64,000 bases of DNA from JAGTVG01 sp964543195 (GTDB lineage Bacteria; Bacteroidota; Bacteroidia; Cytophagales; Cyclobacteriaceae): the NCBI GenBank assembly GCA_964543195.1, contig CAZIXF010000007.1, forward strand, positions 50,418-114,417. The letters are read 5' to 3'. Under the pieces are notes generated by a model, which searched no databases, was not told the DNA's origin, and saw nothing but the letters and a program-made list of their open reading frames with translations. The position numbers and the translations under genes are program-made. Shown one piece after another: positions 44,640 through 53,858 of this stretch. Every line of letters begins with the position of its first letter. Within the stretch, counting starts at the first letter, position 1.

Positions 44640-44855
44640 ATGGACTTGAATAAATTTGAAGAATATAAGAAGAGGGTGGATAAAAATTTTTATGAAATTG
44701 ATGTAAAAATGTTCTGTCTGAATAAGGGAGTCCAGGGATTATCGGCAGCCTTTAAAGAAGTCCAGGAAAAGATGACTGAATTCATGTCCTTTGCCGCAGA
44801 AAGTTATTCAGATCATGAAAGAAGGACAAGAGATCTTGAGAAAAAATCAGGCTGA
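44640..44855 (+). CDS. Small helical protein, hypothetical
   Basis: 71 residues, rich in Lys and Glu, with heptad-like hydrophobics (FKEVQEKMTEFMSFAAES) that suggest one or two amphipathic helices or a short coiled coil. No homology recognised and no signal peptide. An AT-rich non-coding leader precedes it. It may be real or a chance frame. Confidence 0.42.
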   Translation: MDLNKFEEYKKRVDKNFYEIDVKMFCLNKGVQGLSAAFKEVQEKMTEFMSFAAESYSDHERRTRDLEKKSG

Positions 44856-45075
44856 TTGCCCATTTGGATTATCTTTCTGTTTTTCAGCAAATTAATAAAT
44901 TTATCTGGAATTTTTACTGTAGGAAAATCCGACAATAGGTGTCGGGAAAACCGGATAGGGGGGGTTATGGGAGAACAGGTACTTCTTATGAGGAGTATTA
45001 AACACTTCGCGGAGTTCAGTGTAGTAAGTCTGGTAGTCACCGGACCTGGCCCGGTGTTTCTCGTCTGTCAGCTAC

Positions 45076-46989
45076 TTATTCCCCCACAAGCCTCACCGCG
45101 ATCCTTCCTTTTCCTTCCGGGAAAAGATAGGCCGGTACCCTGATCTCGATCCGTTTCAGGTTTTCGATATGGCGGTCAAGCTTCAGGGGAGGGGGATCGA
45201 GTGAAATGACGGAACATTCCACATTCCCCGGCTCCAGGATCTCCAGGTTAAGGACCTTACTCTCCTGTTCCAGCCGGGCCCCTTCATCCGTCAGGACCAC
45301 ATCGGCCGTGGTCATCAGCTGCCAGGTGATCATCTCTGTATTTTCGTTGAGCTCTATTTCATCTTCAATAAGAAGCGATCGGGGGCCTTCTTTAACAGTC
45401 CGCCTTTTGGCCGAGGTGAGAAAACCATCGAAAGTTGGGGTGAGGTCGATGGTTGCCTCAGCTGGTTCACCTGTTTCACCTTTTTTGAAATCTTCGATCG
45501 AAGCATACCCGTCTACGATGTGTAAGGCATCATTCACGGTAAGCGTACTATGCCCGAAATTATTTTTGGTCAGCAGGGTCCACCGGTCACATTCCTGGCA
45601 ATCGCCCCAGAGATCGAATCCTGTTTTTTCCAGTTCATGGTAGGGCTGGTTGCCCGGGTCGATCACCCACCGGATACCATCCAGTTCAAACACAAAGGAT
45701 CCGGCATCCATATTGCCATGGTTGACTGTTCCGCGTCCTCCTTTTCCACCGAAATAATACCGGTTTGGATCATCTTTTCCACCTCTGAAGATCACTACCG
45801 GGTTGGGCCCGTCCCCTTTCCAGGCCACAGGTATCTTCTGTTCGCCTTCCGGCTCAAACTGTGAGATCCACACCAGGGCGGCTCCCGTTAACCGGGATAA
45901 CCGGCCCATCTCCTCCGGTGGCTGCAGGAATCGTTCTTTTTCGAAATACGTCCTGTTGCCCGTCTGAGCAGCAAACCAGGCCAGGGTAATGTCCCCGTTT
46001 TCGCTTCTTTTATCGCCGCAATCTGCAAAGTTATAATACCAGCCGGAAGGTGCAATGCTGAGCACCCTGAATTCGGCACTTTCCATAAAGCCCGGGTAAT
46101 CAGCCAGGCCGAAATCGGTGCCGAAAGCGCTTTCAAGCATGGCGGAGGTCAGGACCGAAAAACTGGTGCCATAGCTCCAGTAGGTCGACCCTTCGGGATA
46201 CACGCCATCCGGGCGGTATTCATCCAGGGCATGAGGCATGCCATCCAGCGCCCGGCTGATCGTTCTGGCGGCCAGTACGGGATCCAGTTCGGCTGTCACG
46301 ATGGCCGCGGCGATCATCCCTCCGTGACATACCTGGTTCCAGTTGTTTTCGCCATCGATCCACCAGTTGTTCCCGTTTTCCCGAAAGCTTGGTTCAATCC
46401 CTTTTTCAATGAGTGATTGCAGGGCCAGATCTACCGTGGATGCCGGCAGATCTTCTCCGGTCCAGTCAACAGCAAGAGCCACGGCCAGCGACATTTCGGC
46501 CACATCGAGGTAATGCTGCGGATTCCAGTCTTTGAAGCCGCATACGGCAATCAGTTCATCATTTATACGCTGCAGGATCTCCGGATCGCTGTCGATACGA
46601 TATACCATACCCAGCATATTCATGCGGTAAAGCATGGTCCTGGAGACGCCCAGCAACCTGCGGCCCGTCACTTCCCTTTCCAGTAATGGCTCCTCAAGGA
46701 TCTGCAAGGCATTTAACCGAACCGCCTCGTACAGGTTCCCGACCACGGGGTCGTTCTTTATCTTGTTCTTTAGTTTTCTTTCAAGTGGCGGGGTAAGCAC
46801 AAGCCGGGGACTCTTTTTCCTGAGGTTCTTTTCCAGGTACCGAACCGTGATGGGATTTTCCAGTCCGGCTGGATCGTCAACTTTTTCGCTCGATTCCCGG
46901 ACAGGTGAAATTCCATCGTAAGCAAAAATGGGTTGTGTTAAAAAAAACAGGCATGGAATGAATAAAAAATGGATCGGTTTCAATTTCAT
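45076..46989 (-). CDS. Heparinase II/III family polysaccharide lyase, exported
   Basis: 637 residues from ATG 46989 (an in-frame upstream start at 47040 adds 17 residues before the signal). Signal peptide MKLKPIHFLFIPCLFFL ends near IFAYDG. An alpha/alpha-toroid (about 60-340) contains NNWNQVCHGGM and the PEGSTYWSYGTSF segment with the putative catalytic Tyr; the C-terminal heparinase II/III beta-sandwich contains GRGTVNHGNMDAGSF, the putative catalytic His. Probably acts on uronic-acid-containing polysaccharides (alginate, heparin or chondroitin type), substrate open. It fits the sulfatase and other glycan genes in the window. Confidence 0.88.
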   Translation of the reverse strand: MKLKPIHFLFIPCLFFLTQPIFAYDGISPVRESSEKVDDPAGLENPITVRYLEKNLRKKSPRLVLTPPLERKLKNKIKNDPVVGNLYEAVRLNALQILEEPLLEREVTGRRLLGVSRTMLYRMNMLGMVYRIDSDPEILQRINDELIAVCGFKDWNPQHYLDVAEMSLAVALAVDWTGEDLPASTVDLALQSLIEKGIEPSFRENGNNWWIDGENNWNQVCHGGMIAAAIVTAELDPVLAARTISRALDGMPHALDEYRPDGVYPEGSTYWSYGTSFSVLTSAMLESAFGTDFGLADYPGFMESAEFRVLSIAPSGWYYNFADCGDKRSENGDITLAWFAAQTGNRTYFEKERFLQPPEEMGRLSRLTGAALVWISQFEPEGEQKIPVAWKGDGPNPVVIFRGGKDDPNRYYFGGKGGRGTVNHGNMDAGSFVFELDGIRWVIDPGNQPYHELEKTGFDLWGDCQECDRWTLLTKNNFGHSTLTVNDALHIVDGYASIEDFKKGETGEPAEATIDLTPTFDGFLTSAKRRTVKEGPRSLLIEDEIELNENTEMITWQLMTTADVVLTDEGARLEQESKVLNLEILEPGNVECSVISLDPPPLKLDRHIENLKRIEIRVPAYLFPEGKGRIAVRLVGE

Positions 46990-47175
46990 ATGAATGTTTT
47001 TTGCAAATAAAGATATCAATAAATTGTAAAATCTTGCCAACTCAGGAATACAGACTTTAAAAAGATCCTGAATTGAGAGCCGGATCAGATAATCCTGGAA
47101 TTTTTTAAAGGTGTAGTCCGAAAATTTTACGGGAATTATGCACCAGATGGGTCAAGTTGATCGACCTGCCTCCGG

Positions 47176-47405
47176 TTTTCAAACAGCCTGTCTCTGAATT
47201 TCAAAAAATATCCTTTAATTTCAAAAATTATATCTCTGGATTTTTAACGTCCTGTCTTTGATTTTCAAACGTCCTGTCTCAGATATTCAAACATGCTGTC
47301 TCTGGCTTTCACACAGCCTGTTTCTGATATTCAAACGTTTTATTTTGGATTTTCAAATGCTTTATCTCTTCATTTTAAACATTCTATCTATGATTTTCAA
47401 TAAAT
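47176..47405. repeat. Ten to eleven degenerate tandem copies of a 22-bp unit
   Basis: Copies begin at about 47176, 47198, 47218, 47240, 47261, 47283, 47305, 47327, 47349, 47372 and 47393. The core is TTTTCAAACGTCCTGTCT followed by CTGA; single copies differ at three to eight positions, and nearly all are 20-22 bases long. It lies 3' of the hydrolase-OsmC gene and 5' of the heparinase gene, both on the minus strand. Unit length is not a multiple of three, so it is not coding. Period read by eye. Confidence 0.85.
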
Positions 47406-47447
47406 TGCCAACTCACATCCAACAGGAAGGTTTGTTAATTCATAAGA

Positions 47448-48662
47448 TCATTTCAAAGAGGTATTGATCTCTATATCTCCCTTGAGCGTGCGGTGAACAG
47501 GGCATTTATCCGCAATTTCCAGCAAACGGTTCGTCTGATCACGGGTAAGGTCACCTTCTATTTCAATGGATCTAATAAAATAATCTATTTTGCTGGTCTT
47601 TTTTTCAGAGTTTTCGCAATCCTCGCTGTGTCGTTTTTCATGGTCTACATGGACCACTACTTCTTTCAGGTCCCAGGATTTATGATCGGCATACATCCGG
47701 AGCGTCATGGCTGTGCAGGCACCCAATGCGGAAGACAATAATTGATATGGAGATGGTCCGAGGTCCATGCCTCCGGCATCTTCGGGTTCGTCTGCCACCA
47801 TTCTGTGCCTGCCGGCATGTAACTGGGTGGTAAATTTCGTCGAAGCGTCTCCTATTCGTGCTGTGGATTGCGATTCGGATAATGTTTCTTTTTCCGGTGA
47901 AAAGGAAATATACCGTCCGGCCCAGGAAGCAATTACATGGCCGATATACTGTGCATCTTCCTTTTTACTCAATAAATGATCTGCCCCATCGAGGGAAATA
48001 AAGCTTTTGGGATGTCGGGCAGCATTATATAATTCGGCCGCATTACTAATGTCAACTATGTTATCCTGTGGAGAATGTGCGATCAATATTGCTTTTTTCA
48101 GGTTGGGCAGTTTGTCCGTTAATTTATTTTGCCGCAGATCATCAAGAAATTGTTTTTTGATCGTAAAAGGTCTTCCCCCGATGTTCACCTTCGCTTCTCC
48201 CTCGGTTTTAATCTTGTCAGCTTCCGGTTCGACCAGTTTTTGCACATGTTCGGGATTGGAAGGCGCACCGATGGTGGCTACGGCCTGAACCTCATCGATT
48301 TTCATTGATGCAAACAAGACTGCAGCCCCGCCCAGTGAGTGGCCTATCAATATGGACGGTGGCTTGTAGTTTTCCCTGAGAAAACCGGCGGCGGCTGTGA
48401 TATCCTCTACATTGGATGAAAAATTGGTATCTGAAAAATCACCTTCACTCTGGCCCAGTCCGGTAAAATCAAAACTCAAAACACCAAAACCCTGCGAAGT
48501 TAATGAACCGGCAATGCTCCGGATGGCCTTCAGGTTTTTTGAGCAGGTAAAACAATGGGCAAAGATCACAAAATTTTCCGGATCCTTGTCTGCGGGGAAT
48601 TCCAGTTTTGCAGATAATTTGATCCCTTCAGGATTTGTAAAGTTTATCTTTTTATTGATCAT
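47448..48662 (-). CDS. Bifunctional alpha/beta hydrolase and OsmC-type peroxide-reducing protein
   Basis: 404 residues. Residues about 1-255 are an alpha/beta hydrolase with nucleophile elbow IGHSLGGAA and catalytic His in DGADHLLS. Residues about 265-404 are an OsmC/Ohr-like domain with the two reactive cysteines in LGACTAMTLRMYADHK and ADKCPVHRTL. This fusion is well known; it probably removes organic (lipid) hydroperoxides together with esterase action. Cytoplasmic. The gene is flanked on both sides by degenerate repeat arrays (47176 and 48871). Confidence 0.92.
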   Translation of the reverse strand: MINKKINFTNPEGIKLSAKLEFPADKDPENFVIFAHCFTCSKNLKAIRSIAGSLTSQGFGVLSFDFTGLGQSEGDFSDTNFSSNVEDITAAAGFLRENYKPPSILIGHSLGGAAVLFASMKIDEVQAVATIGAPSNPEHVQKLVEPEADKIKTEGEAKVNIGGRPFTIKKQFLDDLRQNKLTDKLPNLKKAILIAHSPQDNIVDISNAAELYNAARHPKSFISLDGADHLLSKKEDAQYIGHVIASWAGRYISFSPEKETLSESQSTARIGDASTKFTTQLHAGRHRMVADEPEDAGGMDLGPSPYQLLSSALGACTAMTLRMYADHKSWDLKEVVVHVDHEKRHSEDCENSEKKTSKIDYFIRSIEIEGDLTRDQTNRLLEIADKCPVHRTLKGDIEINTSLK

Positions 48663-48870
48663 AATTGTATTATTCGTGTTTATTTGAAACCTCTATCAGA
48701 CGAATTTAATTTTTTCAGTTCAATAGGTGGTCAATTTCCGTTAACTAATTTATTTATCATCTGTTCGTGTTCGGCGGAACAATTAGTCGTAAGTCTGACG
48801 TTAACCTGACAAAAATATGTAATTGATTGTCAGGATTCCGGCCGGCAGCGACAAATCAGAACAGTAACTT

Positions 48871-49062
48871 CGGCGAAAATATTTCCTGGCGGAAACATAT
48901 CCCGGTGATAACATATTAAGGTAGAAACCTATCCCGGTGAAATAGATCCCGGCAAAAGCAGATCAATGCGGAAACCTTTATACCGGTGAAGATATCCCGG
49001 TTTAAACAGAAGCCGGTTCAAACAGATCACGGTGAAAACAGATCGAAGTAATAACAAGTCCA
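48871..49062. repeat. About twelve degenerate tandem copies of a 16-bp unit ahead of an AraC-type regulator gene
   Basis: Consensus GGTGAAAACAGATCCC. Copies begin at 48871, 48888, 48904, 48920, 48936, 48951, 48967, 48985, 48999, 49015, 49031 and 49047; most are 16 bp, two are 14-15 and one 18. The array occupies most of the 436-base divergent region between the hydrolase-OsmC gene and the AraC-type gene and ends 36 bases before the latter's ATG (49099). There are no spacers between copies, so it is not a CRISPR array. Confidence 0.87.
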
Positions 49063-49098
49063 ATATTCAGGAAAATTAATAACGGAGATAAAAATTAT

Positions 49099-49938
49099 AT
49101 GAACAAATCCTTTTTCAATGATAAAATCAAATCTGAATTTCATCTTGCAGATCATACCCATCTGGGTGAGATCTTATTTAAAGAAGGAAGTTTTCTGAAA
49201 TTCATCTGGGTGACCGGGGGAACCTTGCACCTCAATATAGATGGTACGGATCTCCAGGTAAAATCAAACCAGATCCTTTGTTCCACTTATCTTCAGAAAA
49301 TAAAAATCATAAAAAATTCCGGGTCGTTTTATGTGCTGACTTTTAACCGGGAATTCTACTGTATCCATACCAATGATGAAGAAGTATCCTGTAACGGGTT
49401 GTTGTTTTTTGGATCAAATTTCACCCCTTTAATAAACCTGGAAGGCCCCGAGGTCATCAGGTTGAAAACACTTATCGACGTTTTGGAAGAAGAATTTGAT
49501 ACGGTCGATATCAATCAGGAAGAAATGCTTCGTATTCTCCTGAAACGTTTTATCATACGGTGTACCCGGTTGGGCAGGGAACAATTGACAAGGGCGGATA
49601 TTACCTTATCGCAATTGGATATAATAAGGAAGTTCAATGCCCTGGTCGAGGAACATTTCAGGCAGCAGAAACAGGTATCATTTTATGCTGATCAGCTTAA
49701 CAGGTCACCAAAGACCCTGTCTAATATTTTTCACCGGTATAACGATAAATCCGCATTGAACGTGATTTTTGACCGGGTTATTCTGGAGGCGAAGAGGTAT
49801 CTGATCTATACGGACAGATCCATAAAGGAAATTGCCGGAGAACTTGGGTTTGAAGACCCGGCCCATTTCAGCAGATTTTTTAAAAAGCAGACCGGCATAT
49901 CGTCATCCGGGTTCAGAGTTAAATCCGCCATGGGTTGA
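49099..49938 (+). CDS. AraC family transcriptional regulator
   Basis: 279 residues: an N-terminal cupin-like part (about 15-140) and a C-terminal pair of helix-turn-helix motifs (about 185-275). VSFYADQLNRSPKTLSNIFHRY is the first and IKEIAGELGFEDPAHFSRFFKKQTG the second, broken here only in reading. No signal peptide. The next gene, on the same strand 106 bases on, is an AhpD-like protein, a common target of this regulator type in Bacteroidota. The tandem 16-bp repeats just upstream could be its own operator; that is inference. Confidence 0.92.
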   Translation: MNKSFFNDKIKSEFHLADHTHLGEILFKEGSFLKFIWVTGGTLHLNIDGTDLQVKSNQILCSTYLQKIKIIKNSGSFYVLTFNREFYCIHTNDEEVSCNGLLFFGSNFTPLINLEGPEVIRLKTLIDVLEEEFDTVDINQEEMLRILLKRFIIRCTRLGREQLTRADITLSQLDIIRKFNALVEEHFRQQKQVSFYADQLNRSPKTLSNIFHRYNDKSALNVIFDRVILEAKRYLIYTDRSIKEIAGELGFEDPAHFSRFFKKQTGISSSGFRVKSAMG

Positions 49939-50044
49939 TAAAGTGAAAAATTGACAAGTGAAGGGGAAGTTTATCCATTGTGGGTCCAGTGAGAGTTTTG
50001 ATCTTTTGCAGTGTACTCATGTTAAAAATCAAAATTTAATTATT

Positions 50045-50599
50045 ATGACAAAGTTTTCAGTACCAACAAAAGAACAGGTCTCATCCCAAAACCGGGAAAT
50101 ATTCGAGACACTTGAGAAGAAAGTCGGTTTTCTTCCAAACATCTATGCTACCTATGCCTTGTCTGATCATGCATTGGAAAGGTATTTGAATTTTCAAAAC
50201 GGTAAAACCTCACTTTCCATGAAGGAAAAAGAAGCAGTAAACCTGATCGTAAGCCAGGTGAATGGATGTAAGTATTGTCTTGCAGCCCATACCGCCATGG
50301 GAAAAATGGTGGGTTACAGTGAAGATCAGATACTGGAAATACGCCAGGGGAGTGTTTCCGGAGATATAAAATTGGATGCAATGGTAAAACTGGCTAAAAA
50401 TATTGTTGAGAACAGAGGTAAGGTGGATGAAAACCTGCTTGATGCGTATTTCGAAGCCGGATACAACCAGGGTGACCTGGTCGATCTGATCCTGGCAGTA
50501 GGCGAAAAAACCATTACCAATTATCTGCATAAGATAACGGATATTCCAATTGATTTTCCACAGGCGCCGGAACTTGAATCGGCAGAGATTGGTAAATGA
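50045..50599 (+). CDS. AhpD/carboxymuconolactone decarboxylase-like alkylhydroperoxidase
   Basis: 184 residues from ATG 50045; an upstream GTG at 49958 adds 29 residues without homology. The CxxC-x3-H core is seen in NGCKYCLAAHTAMGK, with the preceding Glu in EKEAVNLIVSQ. These residues form the AhpD-type redox site that reduces hydroperoxides. The AraC-type regulator stands immediately upstream, so induction by oxidant or aromatic compounds is likely. Downstream two intrinsic terminators close the unit. Confidence 0.88.
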   Translation: MTKFSVPTKEQVSSQNREIFETLEKKVGFLPNIYATYALSDHALERYLNFQNGKTSLSMKEKEAVNLIVSQVNGCKYCLAAHTAMGKMVGYSEDQILEIRQGSVSGDIKLDAMVKLAKNIVENRGKVDENLLDAYFEAGYNQGDLVDLILAVGEKTITNYLHKITDIPIDFPQAPELESAEIGK

Positions 50600-50606
50600 T
50601 CCGTTG

Positions 50607-50640
50607 CAAAACAGCCTGGGGACTCCCAGTCTGTTTTGAT
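50607..50640 (+). terminator. Hairpin after the AhpD-like gene
   Basis: CAAAACAGCCTGGG (50607-50620) and CCCAGTCTGTTTTG (50625-50638) form a 14-position stem with one mismatch and a GACT loop; the T-run lies within the stem, so termination strength is uncertain. Confidence 0.6.
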
Positions 50641-50655
50641 CTAAAAAAATAAATC

Positions 50656-50687
50656 GGAGGCTGTCTCAAGGCAGCCTCCTTTTTATT
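50656..50687 (+). terminator. Intrinsic terminator after the AhpD-like gene
   Basis: GGAGGCTG (50656-50663) pairs perfectly with CAGCCTCC (50672-50679) and is followed by TTTTTATT. Confidence 0.88.
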
Positions 50688-50817
50688 GATCAAGGCACGG
50701 CATCCCATTTTTAAAAGGAAAATCGATATTTTTAATTCATTTCATCCAAAAAACCTGGAAATCTTATAAATAAATTGGATATTTTATCATCATTTGACAT
50801 AAAAGACAGCGTTTTTA

Positions 50818-51315
50818 TCACGAGGTGATTTCATCCATCCAAACCAGCAGGTATTGACTGTGAGAATCTGCTTTGATATTTATTTTATACGGTTTATCCA
50901 TCGGGGTGGAATAGGCTGTTGTTTTGAAGATCTCCCCGGAAGTTGAAATATCTTGCAAGCTGTCTGCAAAACCCGGTTCGACGTCAATTAATTCCTTAAT
51001 ATTTTTAATCCGGTATTTTTTGAAATAAGACCGGGTTTGACCCATATGCGCCACAACATTACCTGAGCGGTCGATCACAAATGCCGGATCCGTTCTTTCA
51101 ATTGGCAGCCTCACTAATAGCTCGTATTCGTGGTTATTATATTTTGCCGAAGCTTTTGAGATGGCCTGAACCAGGACAGGGATAATAAATGGGATGGCTG
51201 AGGAAAATATTCCTTCACCCTGAAAAAAATTAATGATGATCCCGATCACGAAAGCGATGATATAATTTAATGGATCAATCATCTCCCTTGATAGATATTT
51301 AAGATAAAGTGCCAT
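50818..51315 (-). CDS. Membrane-anchored protein with a PAS-like domain
   Basis: 165 residues. Two hydrophobic helices at about 15-32 and 38-55 are followed by a single PAS-like domain (DPAFVIDRSGNVVAHMGQT, then KNIKELIDVEP and the strand QYLLVWMDEI). In related proteins such a module is followed by a cyclase, kinase or phosphatase domain; none is present here and the gene is divergent from DUF302. It may be a stand-alone sensor or the remaining part of one. Confidence 0.62.
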   Translation of the reverse strand: MALYLKYLSREMIDPLNYIIAFVIGIIINFFQGEGIFSSAIPFIIPVLVQAISKASAKYNNHEYELLVRLPIERTDPAFVIDRSGNVVAHMGQTRSYFKKYRIKNIKELIDVEPGFADSLQDISTSGEIFKTTAYSTPMDKPYKINIKADSHSQYLLVWMDEITS

Positions 51316-51464
51316 TGCTGTTTTTCCTTGTTTTTTAATGAAGTCGCATAATAAATTTTTCCAGACAGGAAAAAAACTAAATAAATTTTAAATTTTGTCA
51401 GGTTTTTGGTTTCCGTTCGACTATACCAATAGAAAAATCAATTGTTGAACAAAAAAACACAAAA

Positions 51465-51935
51465 ATGGAAACCAGAAAATTCAAAACCGCTTTATTCGTT
51501 GCAATCTTATTTGCAGCCATGTCCACTGTCTCAACGCCCGTAGATGCCCAGTCGGTCAAACCCGTAACCATTGAATCGTCAAAAGACTTTGACGGCACCA
51601 TCGATGCAATTAAAAAAGCCGTATCAGGAGGCGGCATGATGGTCTTGTCCGAGCTGAACCAGGGAAAGATCCTGTCCATGACCGGATTGCAGGTCAATGC
51701 CCACTCGTTTTTCATCGGAAATCCCAATGTAGGGAAAAACGCATTTTCCGCTAACCCGTCGGTTGGTGTCGTTATTCCGATAAGAATAAATGTCTACGAG
51801 GAAAACGGCAACACCTATGTAAATTATTTCAAACCTTCCGATTTGTTTGCCTCATTCGAAGGCGAAAAAGTAAAGATGGTTGGGAATAAGCTTGACGGTA
51901 CGCTTGAAATGATGATGAAGGGCCTGTCCCAATAA
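51465..51935 (+). CDS. Exported DUF302 protein
   Basis: 156 residues. Signal peptide with cleavage near PVDAQS. DUF302 pattern: SSKDFDGTIDAIKKAV, SELNQGKILSMTG and VVIPIRINVYEENGNTY, a small alpha/beta fold found as homodimers; function unknown. The following gene, 88 bases on, encodes an unrelated membrane protein and may be co-transcribed. Confidence 0.85.
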   Translation: METRKFKTALFVAILFAAMSTVSTPVDAQSVKPVTIESSKDFDGTIDAIKKAVSGGGMMVLSELNQGKILSMTGLQVNAHSFFIGNPNVGKNAFSANPSVGVVIPIRINVYEENGNTYVNYFKPSDLFASFEGEKVKMVGNKLDGTLEMMMKGLSQ

Positions 51936-52023
51936 ATTTAAACTCATAGTATGACTCTAAGTCATGCTATGAGTGTTTTTTCCCATCAACTCACAGTTCA
52001 GAAATCAACAAAACGCAGCTATT

Positions 52024-52695
52024 ATGAATAAGGATAGAACCGAATTAATATTTGTAGTAATTTTCCTGATCCTTGCCGGGATTTCACCTAATTTATTTGT
52101 GATGGCCCAGGCCGGAATAGCCAAGTTATCATCACTGGCAGTAACCTGGTTAATTCCCTCATTCGCATTAATTCTTATTCTTACCGGTGTATCAGCGGCC
52201 ATGGGCTTTAAGGATTTAAAGAAACAGGTTCTGAATGGTATCCTGGCAGGGCTGGCAGCTACGGTAGGGTTGGAGCTGATCAGAATTATAGGATTCCAAC
52301 TGGGCTGGATGCCAGGCGATTTGCCCAGGCTGCTGGGCGTTCTTCTCCTTGACCGGTTTGCACAAGGCCCCAGCTTGGTATCTGATGTGGCCGGATGGGT
52401 ATATCATTTCTGGAATGGAGCCGCTTTCGGGATCATATTCAGCATTTTGATTGGAAGAGGAAAGATCTGGATGGGAATCGCTTACGGCATTGTCGTCGGG
52501 ATCGTATTTATGATCAGCCCCGTGACAAGAGCGCTTGGGATAGGTATGTTCGGGCTGGAGTTTAAAGCCGGGTATCAGTTTTTCACTACCGTTACGCTGG
52601 CTCACCTGGCTTTTGGAACCATGCTTGGATGGATAATATCCAAAAGAAATAAAGAGGTGCCGGATATCTTAAAAAGAATAAAAAATGCATTATAG
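52024..52695 (+). CDS. Polytopic membrane protein of unknown function
   Basis: 223 residues from ATG 52024 (the frame is open 17 codons further up). Six or seven hydrophobic segments. Between them lie SAAMGFKDLKKQVLNG, WMPGDLPRLLGVLLLDRF and YHFWNGAAFGIIFS. The last pair of phrases resembles DUF6789-like membrane proteins, but I am not certain. No catalytic motif. Adjacent to DUF302 on the same strand. Confidence 0.68.
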   Translation: MNKDRTELIFVVIFLILAGISPNLFVMAQAGIAKLSSLAVTWLIPSFALILILTGVSAAMGFKDLKKQVLNGILAGLAATVGLELIRIIGFQLGWMPGDLPRLLGVLLLDRFAQGPSLVSDVAGWVYHFWNGAAFGIIFSILIGRGKIWMGIAYGIVVGIVFMISPVTRALGIGMFGLEFKAGYQFFTTVTLAHLAFGTMLGWIISKRNKEVPDILKRIKNAL

Positions 52696-52998
52696 GGCCA
52701 GGTTATCTATATCCTGGACCTTGCTTAATATGTGGTAATGGATCATATATCGCCGCGTCTTCGCGTCTTAGTGGCTATTTTTTTTGTCTCTGTGTTCCAA
52801 AAGCCCTTGTGAAATCGCGAATACATGTTCCAACGCAAATTTAAACTATAGCCGAACTCTTTTTTTTTGTTTAAATACTATATAAAAACGTTGAATCAGC
52901 GAACAATAGACCAGTCTATAAAATCGGAATCCTGCTCATGTATATTTGAATTACGGAATGCTGTTTTTATATTACAGTGTTATTTAACATTGATCTTA
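52696..52998. other. Intergenic segment with a short CGCGTCTT repeat
   Basis: At 52751-52778 the sequence contains GCCGCGTCTTCGCGTCTTAG, the kind of short CGCGTCTT duplication dispersed in many Bacteroidota genomes. A T-rich run (52859-52870) follows. The frame of the sigma factor is open here, but conserved residues start only after 52999. Confidence 0.5.
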
Positions 52999-53595
52999 AT
53001 GAGTCAGGAAAAAACCTATAACATACAAAACACATTATCTGACTGGGTGAATCAGTATGGCGACGATCTTTTTATGCGGGCCTATTATAAGACTTCCGAT
53101 AAAGAGACAGCCGAGGACCTGGTACAGGATACGTTCATGGCCGCGTTGAAGTCTTATGGTTCATTCAAGGGTAATAGCAATCCCAAAACCTGGCTTTTTT
53201 CCATATTGAATAACAAGATTGTGGATTATTATCGCAAACAGGCCCGATCGTTCGTTAAATTCGAAACGGATAACGAAGAGAAAGTTTTCAGGGAAACCGA
53301 AGAATTATTTGACTCAAATGATAGATGGATAGAAAAAACCCCTTACTCAACCTGGGATTCTGATTCGGATCTGTTGAGCGATCCCGATTTCAGACATGTT
53401 ATGGATCGATGCATGGATGATCTTCCGCATAACTGGAAATCCATATTACTTTCAAAATATTTGTTGGGTAAAAAAGGGAAAGAGATCTGTAAGGATTTAT
53501 CGATTACGGCGTCTAATTATTGGCAGATATTGCATAGAAGCAAACTAATGATGAAAAAATGTATTGAAAAATACTGGCATTCAGAGAAATTATGA
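52999..53595 (+). CDS. ECF-type RNA polymerase sigma factor
   Basis: 198 residues from ATG 52999. Region 2: AEDLVQDTFMAALKSYGSF and NPKTWLFSILNNKIVDYYRK. Region 4: MDRCMDDLPHNWKSILLSKY, then GKEICKDLSITASNYWQILHRSK with the helix-turn-helix. The start further up at 52867 lacks conserved residues. The gene's last four bases overlap the start of a zinc-finger anti-sigma-like gene (ATGA), the standard arrangement. Target promoters are unknown. Confidence 0.92.
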   Translation: MSQEKTYNIQNTLSDWVNQYGDDLFMRAYYKTSDKETAEDLVQDTFMAALKSYGSFKGNSNPKTWLFSILNNKIVDYYRKQARSFVKFETDNEEKVFRETEELFDSNDRWIEKTPYSTWDSDSDLLSDPDFRHVMDRCMDDLPHNWKSILLSKYLLGKKGKEICKDLSITASNYWQILHRSKLMMKKCIEKYWHSEKL

Positions 53596-53858
53596 AAAAA
53601 CTGATGAATATATTGATGCTTTCCTGCAAGAAAGCTACCGAACTGATCGAAAAGAGGACTGTGGTTGGACTTTCCTTAAAAGAAAAAATTCAACTTAAGA
53701 TGCATACTCGCATGTGTAATGCATGTCGCACATATGAAGGACAAAGCAAGACGATTGACAACGCCCTGGAGGAATTCACAAAAGCAAAAAAAGAGGACCG
53801 GATGAATTTGAGTGAGGAGGCAAAATCCCGCATTTTAAATAAATTGAATAAAGAATAA
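53592..53858 (+). CDS. Short zinc-finger anti-sigma factor-like protein
   Basis: 88 residues. Cys-containing start (MLSCKKATELIEKR) and HTRMCNACRTYEGQ give the H-x3-C-x2-C of zf-HC2/ZAS anti-sigma domains. No transmembrane helix, so it is a soluble zinc-type anti-sigma factor that may sense thiols or metals. It is overlapped by four bases with the sigma gene, and translational coupling is likely. Confidence 0.85.
   Translation: MKKLMNILMLSCKKATELIEKRTVVGLSLKEKIQLKMHTRMCNACRTYEGQSKTIDNALEEFTKAKKEDRMNLSEEAKSRILNKLNKE

Noticed and set aside
47176..49062. Possible CRISPR arrays (22-bp and 16-bp repeats)
   Set aside because: Copies are directly adjoining with no spacers, they diverge strongly, and no cas gene is present.
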